Source: Martelella lutilitoris (GTDB taxonomy: Bacteria > Pseudomonadota > Alphaproteobacteria > Rhizobiales > Rhizobiaceae). From it: DNA of 64,000 nucleotides. Below the pieces are notes generated by a model. The model ran no database searches. It had not been told where the DNA came from and worked only from the letters and a program-made list of their open reading frames with translations. The stretch is from the NCBI RefSeq assembly GCF_005924265.1, contig NZ_VCLB01000004.1, positions 62,001 through 126,000 of the forward strand, read 5' to 3'. A program made the translations under genes and the position numbers. Of this stretch, positions 25,620 through 35,836 are shown piece after piece; position 1 is the stretch's first letter, and every line of letters starts with the position of its first letter.

Positions 25620-25781
25620 TCATTGCCGGGCGGACGGCCCCCGGCGATCGTGAGCGGAGGGCTTGCGTTGCAAATAGGCCGGCGCGGCGGAAAGCCGACC
25701 GCCCACCATTCGATAGAGAATCGTCAGCCCGGCGGCGGCGAACACGGTCTGAAAAGCGAAAAGCGGCAGATATTCAAACAT
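25620..25781 (-). CDS. Small 53-residue membrane protein, function unknown
   Basis: ATG at 25781 is preceded by GGGGAG at ideal spacing. The peptide starts MFEYLPLFAFQTVFAAAGLT, one hydrophobic segment of about 20 residues, followed by a basic tail (YLQRKPSAHDRRGPSARQ). It stands alone between the PEP mutase-like gene and carB, on the opposite strand. No family is recognised; the ribosome site and single-helix design are the only support. Confidence 0.4.
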   Translation of the reverse strand: MFEYLPLFAFQTVFAAAGLTILYRMVGGRLSAAPAYLQRKPSAHDRRGPSARQ

Positions 25782-26018
25782 TGTTAACTCCCCGTTTGGG
25801 AGCATAACGCAACATGTGCGGAAAAGGTTCACATCCGGCCTGACGATTATCATCAAGACATTGCAGTTGACGGCTTTGTGATCGGCTCATTTTCGGGGTT
25901 CCGTTCGCCCCGCAACTTCCCTATAAGGCCCTCCTAGCCTAAACCTTCTGACGTCCCGCACCCGGCCCGGTTCTCCGTGTCGGTTTTTGATGCAGAAATA
26001 GAACGACGGATAGCACAC

Positions 26019-29501
<3,483 letters not shown>

Positions 29502-29527
29502 TTTTCGGAGATCTGATCACACTGGGT

Positions 29528-29556
29528 GAAAAGGCGGGTCGCAAACCCGCCTTTTC
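29528..29556 (+). terminator. Intrinsic terminator of carB
   Basis: A perfect 12-base stem GAAAAGGCGGGT / ACCCGCCTTTTC with a CGCAA loop lies 26 bases after the carB stop. The flanking A and T runs make it effective in both directions. Confidence 0.85.
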
Positions 29557-29582
29557 GTCATGTGAGACAGGGAGGGACAAGC

Positions 29583-30011
29583 ATGGCCGACGCGATCGAG
29601 ATCATCAATGAACGGGACTTTGCCGTCGACCGGCAGACGCTCTACGCAGCCTTCGCCGAACCGGCGATGCTTGCGCGCTGGTGGGGGCCGCACGGTTTCA
29701 CCAACCGGATCACGGCCTTCGATCTGGCCCCCGGCGGGCAATGGCTGATCACCATGACGGCATCCAACGGAACGGACTTCCACAATCGCTGGCGCTTCGA
29801 CGATATCGTCGACGGCGCCTACATCCGCGCCGTTCACCTTGAGCCGGTCCATGTCTTCACGCTGGAGATGCGTTTCGAAGATGCGGGTAGCGGCGCGCGC
29901 CTGTCCTGGCGCATGCTTTTCAAAAAGACGGAAGAAACCGAAGCGATCCGGCACCTGCTGAAAGCGGCCAACGAGCAGAATTTCGACCGGCTGGCCGCTT
30001 TCCTGGGGTGA
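29583..30011 (+). CDS. SRPBCC family protein (AHSA1-like)
   Basis: A 142-residue START-like helix-grip protein. Typical AHSA1 elements are the opening IINERDFAVDRQTLYAAFAEPAMLARWWGPHGFTN, the GGQWLITM..NGTDFHNRW strand and the closing HLLKAANEQNFDRLAAFL helix. It probably binds a hydrophobic ligand; such genes often sit beside VOC proteins and ArsR regulators, and a VOC gene follows here. GGGAGGG precedes the ATG at 29583, which fixes the start. Biological role not known. Confidence 0.88.
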   Translation: MADAIEIINERDFAVDRQTLYAAFAEPAMLARWWGPHGFTNRITAFDLAPGGQWLITMTASNGTDFHNRWRFDDIVDGAYIRAVHLEPVHVFTLEMRFEDAGSGARLSWRMLFKKTEETEAIRHLLKAANEQNFDRLAAFLG

Positions 30012-30138
30012 AACGGTATATCCCCTTTCTCGGTCGTGCCGGGAAATTGAGGAAGCGAGAAACGGAAGTCCGTTTGCCTTCAGGGTGTAATCGAGCGGTC
30101 ACCTTGCCATGCCACATTCCGGGGATAACCAATTCGGC

Positions 30139-30168
30139 TTGACGTTCCAGTATTACGTTGATATCAAC
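30139..30168 (+). promoter_or_regulatory. Putative promoter with overlapping palindromic operator, upstream of VOC gene
   Basis: TTGACG (30139-30144) and TATCAA (30162-30167) are spaced by 17 bases. The perfect 12-base palindrome GTTGATATCAAC (30157-30168) covers the -10 element, a placement typical of repressor control. The regulator is not encoded next to it. Confidence 0.45.
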
Positions 30169-30206
30169 TTAAATGGCGCAACGGCCTTTCAGTGCCGAAG
30201 GAGGAT

Positions 30207-30986
30207 ATGATGCAGGGACAATTCATCTGGTACGAACTTCTGACGACGGACACCAGGGCCGCCTCGGACTTCTATTGCAGCGTCGCCGGCTGGCAGGCCA
30301 AGGACAGCGGCATGCCCGGCATCGATTACACGCTTTTCAACGTGCCCGGCCTCGAGATGGGCCTTGCCGGCATGATGGCGCTGACGGACGAGATGTGCGA
30401 GGAGAACGTCCCGCCGCACTGGCTCGGCTATATCGATGTCGAGGATGTCGACGCCAAGACCGAGGAATTCGTGAAAAAGGGCAGCACGACGCTGATGCCG
30501 CCGCACGACATTCCCGGCATCGGGCGCTTCTCGGTGATGCGCGACCCCGAAGGCGCCGCAATCTGCCTGATGACGACGATCATGCCGGAAGGCCCCATGC
30601 CGCCCTGCCCCGAACCGGGCGCGCCCGGCACATTCGGCTGGCGCGAGCTTTACGCCGGCGACGGCGCGAAGGCCATGGCCTTCTACGGCGAAATGTTCGG
30701 CTGGAAGGAACGGTCCGCCCATGATGTCGGCCCCATGGGCACCTATTACATCTTTGGTTCCGACGATGAAGATATCGGCGGAATGATCACCAGGCCGCCG
30801 CAGATGCCTCAGCCTGCCTGGGCTTTCTATATCAATGTCGACGCGATCGAGGCTGCCGTCGAACGGGTCAGGTCGGGCGGCGGCCAGGTGGTCAACGGCC
30901 CCATGGCGGTTCCCGGCGGCGACATGATCGCGCAATGCGTCGATCCGCAGGGCGCCTTCTTCGCCCTCGTCGAGCACAAGAGCTGA
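30207..30986 (+). CDS. Two-domain VOC (glyoxalase/bleomycin-resistance-like) protein
   Basis: A 259-residue tandem VOC protein. The first domain is GQFIWYELLTTDTRAASDFYCSVAGW...GYIDVEDVDAKTEEFVKKGS...FSVMRDPEGAAICLM. The second is FGWRELYAGDGAKAMAFYGEMFGWKE...FYINVDAIEAAVERVRSGGGQVVNGPMAVPGGDMIAQCVDPQGAFFALVE. The architecture matches family proteins that bind metals and small molecules; no reaction can be assigned. GGAGG sits before the ATG pair at 30207/30210, so the upstream GTG is rejected. A palindrome-overlapped promoter lies just upstream. Confidence 0.9.
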   Translation: MMQGQFIWYELLTTDTRAASDFYCSVAGWQAKDSGMPGIDYTLFNVPGLEMGLAGMMALTDEMCEENVPPHWLGYIDVEDVDAKTEEFVKKGSTTLMPPHDIPGIGRFSVMRDPEGAAICLMTTIMPEGPMPPCPEPGAPGTFGWRELYAGDGAKAMAFYGEMFGWKERSAHDVGPMGTYYIFGSDDEDIGGMITRPPQMPQPAWAFYINVDAIEAAVERVRSGGGQVVNGPMAVPGGDMIAQCVDPQGAFFALVEHKS

Positions 30987-31103
30987 CCGGCGAAACCGCA
31001 AACGACCAGTAGCCGCTTCATTCAGGACCTCTTGTCTCCGGCGGGCATTGCCGATTTGTCTGGAAATGGCGTCGCCGATTCTGCTATAAACTGCGTCAGG
31101 TTT

Positions 31104-31145
31104 GAAACTGGTTCCGGGGTCAACGCTTCGGAACCTGTTTCTTTT
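31104..31145 (+). terminator. Intrinsic terminator or attenuator upstream of greA
   Basis: GAAAC-T-GGTTCCG pairs with CGGAACC-T-GTTTC (12 base pairs with one T-T mismatch), with a 12-base loop, then CTTTTTGTG. It lies 118 bases after the VOC stop and 145 bases before greA. A TATAAA box at 31085-31090 just upstream raises the option of premature termination of greA transcripts; alternatively it only ends the VOC mRNA. Confidence 0.65.
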
Positions 31146-31289
31146 TGTGTGGCAAAACGGCCCGGGAGTTCCTAAGTGGAGGGCTGTTTGTCTCACGACC
31201 AAACGAAAGAACACGAAGAGGCGGCGGCGCGAAACGGGGCCTGACAAGGGCCCCGTCTGCCGCTTCGCCAATGACCAAAGGACAAGAAT

Positions 31290-31766
31290 ATGGTCGAAAA
31301 AGTACCGATGACCAGGGCCGGCGCCGACAAGCTCAGGGAAGAACTGCGCTGGCGCCAGCAGGAGGAACGTCCGCGCATCATTCAGGCGATTTCGGAGGCG
31401 CGCGCCCATGGCGACCTGTCCGAAAACGCCGAGTATCACGCCGCCAAGGAAGCCCAGAGCTACAATGAGGGCCGCATCAGCGAACTTGAGGACATCACCA
31501 CCCGCGCCGAGGTCGTTGATCCGGCGAAGATGACCGGTGACAAGGTTCGTTTCGGCGCGACCGTGAAGCTCGTCGACGAGGACACGGAAGAAGAAAAGAT
31601 CTACCAGATCGTCGGCGACCAGGAAGCCGATGTGAAGGAAGGCCGGATCTCCATTTCCTCGCCGATCTCGCGCGCGCTGATCGGCAAAGAGGTCGGCGAT
31701 TCGATCGAGGTCAACGCGCCAGGCGGCTCCCGCGCCTACGAGGTTCTTGAAATCCTGTGGCGATAA
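31290..31766 (+). CDS. greA: Transcription elongation factor GreA
   Basis: A 158-residue Gre factor that rescues backtracked RNA polymerase by stimulating cleavage of the nascent RNA. The N-terminal antiparallel coiled coil ([53 protein letters not shown]) carries the D-L-S-E-N-A-E-Y tip with the catalytic acids. The C-terminal FKBP-like domain has [14 protein letters not shown] and [28 protein letters not shown] precedes the ATG. Length is standard. The upstream leader contains a terminator hairpin. Confidence 0.97.
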   Translation: MVEKVPMTRAGADKLREELRWRQQEERPRIIQAISEARAHGDLSENAEYHAAKEAQSYNEGRISELEDITTRAEVVDPAKMTGDKVRFGATVKLVDEDTEEEKIYQIVGDQEADVKEGRISISSPISRALIGKEVGDSIEVNAPGGSRAYEVLEILWR

Positions 31767-31789
31767 GGCTGGCGGGGAGGCCATGCGCC

Positions 31790-32689
31790 ATGCCCGCCAA
31801 GCCGATCATTCCTGCCCGCGCCGGATCCATCTCATCGGACGCCGATACCATGTCTTCTCTTTCGAACAGGCCCGAGGGCAGACTTCCGGAAGTCGGCCTG
31901 TCCGTCCTCACCTGGAAATCGCCGAAAACGCTGGAGCGCACCCTTCGCTCCCTCAGGCCTGTCAGCGATCTCTTTTCCGAGCGGAAGGTCGTCTGCCAGG
32001 AGGGTAGCGCGGAAGAGATGGAGATCGCCCGCACCTTTGGTTTCGAGCCGGTCGCGACAGACCGTAATCTCGGCATCCAGGAGGGGCTTGCCCGTTGCGG
32101 CGAGGTTTTGTCCACCGAACGCATCGTCATCGTCGAGGGCGACAACACGCTGGTCGAAAAAGCCAGCGCGCGCGATCTGATGATGCGCGCTTTCGCGCTG
32201 TTTGACGCTCACGAGATGACCGCCTTTCAGCTTTCCGGCCGCAACGAGGCGCTCTCCAAGCGCTTCCTGCGCTACTGGAAACCGGATGAGCCGCTCAGAA
32301 AAACGCTGCGCGGTTATCTGCGGCCGGGCGCGGCGCGGTTCAGGGTGCATGAATCCTTCGCCATGCCGAGAACCCCGGAAAACGGCAACCGCTACCTCAA
32401 AAGGCTTGAGGACGAGCTGTTCCTGACCCGGTCCGACTGTATCAGTTGGTCGAATCGGCCGTTCCTGACGACGCGTTCGTTCTTTCTCGGTCCGCTGATG
32501 ACGTTCGCCCGCCAGCACCCCGGCAAGAAACGGGTCAACGGCTTGGCAGACCTCGAGCACCCGATCAACTGCCCGGCCAACCGCAAATGGTGGCAAGGCC
32601 TGCATGCGAAGATCGGCGTCGCCTATCCGGGCCTGTTCGAACATGGCCGGCTCGAGCGACCCGCTTCCGATGAAAAGACCGAACTTTGA
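31790..32689 (+). CDS. Glycosyltransferase family 2-like (GT-A fold) protein
   Basis: A ~299-residue protein. VGLSVLTWKSPKTLERTLRSLRPVSDLFSERKVVCQEGS resembles the nucleotide-sugar-binding beta-alpha-beta start of GT-A enzymes. ATDRNLGIQEGLARCGEVLSTERIVIVEGDNTLVEK places EGDN where the DxD metal motif usually lies. The C-terminal half (LKRLEDELFLTRSDCISWSNRPFLTTRSFF) has no clear family match. No signal peptide or membrane helix. The start is uncertain: GGGGAGG is about 10 bases before 31790, and a GTG overlapping the greA end is less likely. Acceptor and donor unknown. Confidence 0.6.
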   Translation: MPAKPIIPARAGSISSDADTMSSLSNRPEGRLPEVGLSVLTWKSPKTLERTLRSLRPVSDLFSERKVVCQEGSAEEMEIARTFGFEPVATDRNLGIQEGLARCGEVLSTERIVIVEGDNTLVEKASARDLMMRAFALFDAHEMTAFQLSGRNEALSKRFLRYWKPDEPLRKTLRGYLRPGAARFRVHESFAMPRTPENGNRYLKRLEDELFLTRSDCISWSNRPFLTTRSFFLGPLMTFARQHPGKKRVNGLADLEHPINCPANRKWWQGLHAKIGVAYPGLFEHGRLERPASDEKTEL

Positions 32690-32695
32690 AATCGA

Positions 32696-33457
32696 CTAGC
32701 CTTCAAACGCGCTGAAAAGCCCCAGCACAATGCTGAACAGCGCCGAGAACTCCATGGCCGCAAGGGCAAGCACGCGGTAGCCGTCATCCGAGCCGCGACG
32801 AAAACAGGCCGCCCCGAAAGCCGATCCGGCGTAACAGACGGGTGAGGAAAACAATCCGAGCAGAATGACATCGAAGCTGAGCGTGCCGCGCGCAGCGGCC
32901 GTCAGCAGCGCGAACACAGCCATAATCGCAAACAGCAGGATCATCGAGGCCCGCTTTCCGCGCGGGGAGATGTCCCGCGCGATGAAATAGGCGACGACGG
33001 GCGGCCCCGGCGCGGCCGCAAGTCCGCCGAAAAGACCTGAAAAGAAACCGACCAGAGCGGTCGAGACCGTCCCCATGTTGGACTTCAGCGAAAACCTGAA
33101 GAACAGGACAAGCGCAGCCACGCCGGCGATCACGCCGATGATGATCTGCGCCATGTAAAGCGGCGCGAAGCCGATCGCGATCAGCCCGACCGGCGTGCCG
33201 AACAGGGCGGCGATGGCGAGAACGGAGACGGCCCTGCGATCGGCAAAGCCCATGCATTCCCTCATGTCGAAACTGCTAAGCACGATCTGGACCACCATCA
33301 GCGCCAGGATGGCGCTTTGCGGCGGCACCAGAAGAATGAGCAGCGGCATGGCAACCAATGCCATGCCGAAACCGGCAAAGCCGCGAAAGAAGGCGCCGAC
33401 CGAAAGGATCAGCGCAAAGCCGATATAGACGGGCAGGGAAAAGGCAAGTTCAGGCAT
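32696..33457 (-). CDS. TauE/SafE family sulfite/sulfonate exporter
   Basis: A 253-residue polytopic protein with two homologous halves typical of TauE/SafE (PF01925). The first half has VGAFFRGFAGFGMALVAMPLLILLVPPQSAILALMVVQIVLS; the second has ALVGFFSGLFGGLAAAPGPPVVAYFIARDISPRGKRASMILLF. About eight membrane helices. In sulfonate-degrading operons such proteins export sulfite released by Xsc. It is the last gene of the leftward sulfonate cluster, 48 bases after pta. Function in sulfite export is inferred from family and context. Confidence 0.85.
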   Translation of the reverse strand: MPELAFSLPVYIGFALILSVGAFFRGFAGFGMALVAMPLLILLVPPQSAILALMVVQIVLSSFDMRECMGFADRRAVSVLAIAALFGTPVGLIAIGFAPLYMAQIIIGVIAGVAALVLFFRFSLKSNMGTVSTALVGFFSGLFGGLAAAPGPPVVAYFIARDISPRGKRASMILLFAIMAVFALLTAAARGTLSFDVILLGLFSSPVCYAGSAFGAACFRRGSDDGYRVLALAAMEFSALFSIVLGLFSAFEG

Positions 33458-33505
33458 AGGCCGGCCCCGGCCGCAGCGGCCTCCAATCTGCCGTGCCCGC
33501 CGGCC

Positions 33506-34510
33506 TCATAGGTGCGCATCCACCTGGCAGGCCGTCACCGCGATCATGTCCAGCACATCTGCGGCCGAGCAGCCTCGCGAAAGATCGTTGGCGGGCTTTG
33601 CCAGGCCCTGAAGCACCGGGCCGACGGCCGTGGCGCAGCCGATACGCTCGGCGATCTTGTAGCCGATATTGCCGGCCTCGAGATTGGGAAAGATGAAGAT
33701 ATTGGCTTCGCCGCCAAGCGGTTCGCCGGCGCCCTTGGCCCTGGCAATCTCGGGCACGAAGGCTGCGTCGAACTGGATCGGCCCGTCAACCAGAAGGTCG
33801 GGACGGTTGAGCTTCAGCAGCTTGACCGCCGCCTCCACCTTGTCGACCGAGGGGTGCGAGGCGCTGCCGCGGGTTGCAAAGGAGAGCATCGCGATCCTCG
33901 GCGTTTCTCCCGTCAGGACATCGTAGGAGTGAGCGGCGGCAATCGCGATCTTGCTCAGTTCGCCCGGATTGGGGTCAACCACGAGGGCGGGATCGCAGAA
34001 GATGAAGGCGCCCTTCTTCGGGTGGTGATCGGCCTCCATCAGCATCAGGAAGAAGCTCGAGACGAGACGCGTGCCGGGCGCCGGTCCGATCACCTGGATT
34101 GCCGTGCGCACCATGTCGGCCGTGGAATGATGCGCGCCGCCGACCGTGCCGTCGGCATGGCCGGCCTTGACCATCAGCGCGGCGAAGACATGCGGTTCGC
34201 GCGCGATCCGCGCTGCGTCTTCCTCGGTAATGCCCTTGTGCTTGCGCAGCTTGAAATAGAGCGCGATGAGCTCGGACAGAAGCGGCGAAATCTGTGGGTC
34301 TTCGGTTTCGATCGCCTCCGGCAGGCTCAGTCCCAGCTGTTTGCAGCGGGCGGCGATCTTCTCGCGGTTGCCGACAAGAACAATCCGCGCAAGCCCCATC
34401 CCGGCCGCCTTGCAGGCCGCCTCGAGAATGCGCGGATCGTCGGCTTCCGGAAGCACGATCTTCTTGTTGAGCCGCTTTGCAGCAGCCATGATCTTCTCAA
34501 GCGGTTTCAT
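33506..34510 (-). CDS. pta: Phosphate acetyltransferase
   Basis: A 334-residue short-type phosphotransacetylase (acetyl phosphate + CoA to acetyl-CoA + Pi). Recognisable segments: KKIVLPEADDPRILEAACKAAGMGLARIVLVGN, FAALMVKAGHADGTVGGAHHSTADMVRTAIQVIGPAPGTRLVSSFFLM, FCDPALVVDPNPGELSKIAIAAA, and near the end NIFIFPNLEAGNIGYKIAERIGCATAVGPVLQGLAKPANDLSRG. GAGGTGAA precedes the ATG and lies in the last codons of the upstream exporter, 4 bases apart, so they are co-translated. In this cluster it takes the acetyl phosphate produced by Xsc. Confidence 0.95.
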   Translation of the reverse strand: MKPLEKIMAAAKRLNKKIVLPEADDPRILEAACKAAGMGLARIVLVGNREKIAARCKQLGLSLPEAIETEDPQISPLLSELIALYFKLRKHKGITEEDAARIAREPHVFAALMVKAGHADGTVGGAHHSTADMVRTAIQVIGPAPGTRLVSSFFLMLMEADHHPKKGAFIFCDPALVVDPNPGELSKIAIAAAHSYDVLTGETPRIAMLSFATRGSASHPSVDKVEAAVKLLKLNRPDLLVDGPIQFDAAFVPEIARAKGAGEPLGGEANIFIFPNLEAGNIGYKIAERIGCATAVGPVLQGLAKPANDLSRGCSAADVLDMIAVTACQVDAHL

Positions 34511-34514
34511 GCAT

Positions 34515-35549
34515 TCACCTCACGATCACGATAGTGCCCACCAGAACGATTGTGCCGATGAACAGGGTTTCCAGAACAATCAGCAGGATGGCCTGACCGC
34601 CGACCTGCAGCATGCTTTTGAGCGAGGTCTTCATGCCCACCGCCGCAACGGCAAACAGAAGCGCCCAGCGGGAGATTTCGGCAAGCAGACGGCCAAGGGC
34701 CTCGGGAACGAGGCCGAATGTGTTCGCCGCCGCCAGCACCAGAAAGGCGATCACGAAGAGCGGCAAGAGCGGCGGACGGCCCGCCTCCGACACTTCTCCC
34801 GACATCTGGTTGCGAATGACGAGCGAGAGCACGAGAATGACCGGCGCCAGCATCGTCACTCGGATCAGCTTCACCAGCGTCGCCATCTCGCCGGCGGGAA
34901 CCGAGACGGAAAAGCCGGCGCCGACGACCTGAGCGACATCGTGGATTGTGCCGCCGAGAAAGGTGCCCGATTGCAGATCGGTGAAGGCGAGCATACTGGT
35001 CAGGATCGGATAGAAAATCATCGCGATCGTGCTCAGGATCGTGACCCCCATGACGACGAAGATCAGATTGCGCTCCGAATCCTTGTCCTTCGGCAGGATG
35101 GCGGCAATCGCCATGGCGGCAGACGCGCCGCAAATGGCAACGGAGCCGCCGGAAAGCGCGCCGAAATGCCAGTTCCGCCCCATCAGCCGCGCCACTGCCA
35201 CGCCGAAGAGGATGGTCCCCGCAACCGCCAACACCAGCAGCAGGACCATCTGCCAGCCGAGCCCGATCAGCATGTCGGCGCTGATGCGCGCGCCCAAGAT
35301 GGCGACGCCGAAGCGCAGCACCTTCTTCGCCGTCAGGTCGATGCCGGCGGCCATGCGCGGATCTTCGGTGAGAAAATGAAAGGCGATACCGATCAGAAGC
35401 GCCATCAGCATGGCCGGCGCACCGTAATGCTCGGCAAGGAACTGTGCCGCGGTCGCGATCAGCGCGCAGACCAGCAGCCCATATTTGTTGATATCGAAAA
35501 ACCTGCGGACACGGGTGAGCGTGCCGGCAGCCGGGCCATCATCGGCCAT
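34515..35549 (-). CDS. YeiH family putative sulfate exporter
   Basis: A 344-residue membrane protein of the UPF0324/PF03601 family (YeiH, Cons_hypoth698), with about ten helices. Diagnostic blocks: LRFGVAILGARISADMLIGLGWQ, GGSVAICGASAAMAIAAILPKDKDSERNLIFVVMGVTILSTIAMIFYPIL and TFLGGTIHDVAQVVGAGFSVS. The family is found in taurine and sulfonate operons, where sulfate or sulfite export has been proposed. GGGAGGG precedes the ATG. It lies between xsc and pta in the same direction, with palindromic repeats and two hairpins in the 287-base gap to xsc. Confidence 0.88.
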   Translation of the reverse strand: MADDGPAAGTLTRVRRFFDINKYGLLVCALIATAAQFLAEHYGAPAMLMALLIGIAFHFLTEDPRMAAGIDLTAKKVLRFGVAILGARISADMLIGLGWQMVLLLVLAVAGTILFGVAVARLMGRNWHFGALSGGSVAICGASAAMAIAAILPKDKDSERNLIFVVMGVTILSTIAMIFYPILTSMLAFTDLQSGTFLGGTIHDVAQVVGAGFSVSVPAGEMATLVKLIRVTMLAPVILVLSLVIRNQMSGEVSEAGRPPLLPLFVIAFLVLAAANTFGLVPEALGRLLAEISRWALLFAVAAVGMKTSLKSMLQVGGQAILLIVLETLFIGTIVLVGTIVIVR

Positions 35550-35578
35550 GTTCTTCCCTCCCCCGGAAGAAAACGGAA

Positions 35579-35593
35579 GGGCCGGAGACCGGC
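35579..35593. repeat. Duplicated hairpin sequence, copy 1
   Basis: The 15-mer GGGCCGGAGACCGGC occurs here and again at 35805-35819, on either side of the REP-like dyads in the yeiH-xsc gap. Each copy folds as a short stem with an AGA loop. Copy 1 is close upstream of the yeiH ribosome site. Confidence 0.5.
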
Positions 35594-35652
35594 TCCGCCC
35601 CGCTTATTGTCAATGCTTGTTGAAGACGGAAGTACTTTGCCTACCCAATCTC

Positions 35653-35796
35653 CGTCACCCCGGACTTGATCCGGGGTCCAGGGTCGCAAAAAACACCTTT
35701 GTATCAATATCTTGAACTTGATGATCTTTGCCAATTGGCCCTGGATGCCGGCTCAAGGCCGGCATGACGGAAGTGAGTGGCGAAGTCCTTTGTCAA
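35653..35796. repeat. REP-like palindromic repeat pair, related to 13449-13780
   Basis: Two dyads in opposite orientation: 35653-35683 (CGTCACCCCGGACTTGATCC then GGGGTCCAGGG) and 35737-35770 (CCCTGGATGCCGGCTCAAGG then CCGGCATGACGG). The second is nearly identical to the copy at 13724-13755, including the outer GAAGT...TTTGTCAA boundary (35789-35796). The left terminal TTGACAAACC of the first locus is not found here, so this is a partial or diverged unit. No gene inside. Confidence 0.6.
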
Positions 35797-35803
35797 CAAA
35801 CCG

Positions 35804-35822
35804 AGGGCCGGAGACCGGCCCT
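35804..35822 (-). terminator. Hairpin just after xsc
   Basis: AGGGCCGG / CCGGCCCT with an AGA loop, 15 bases beyond the xsc stop. Read on the minus strand it is followed by CGGTTTGTTG, a weak U-rich tail. It may terminate or stabilise the 3' end of the iseJ-xsc mRNA, reducing expression of the exporter and pta genes downstream. Confidence 0.5.
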
Positions 35823-35836
35823 TCCTCCTTCTGATC

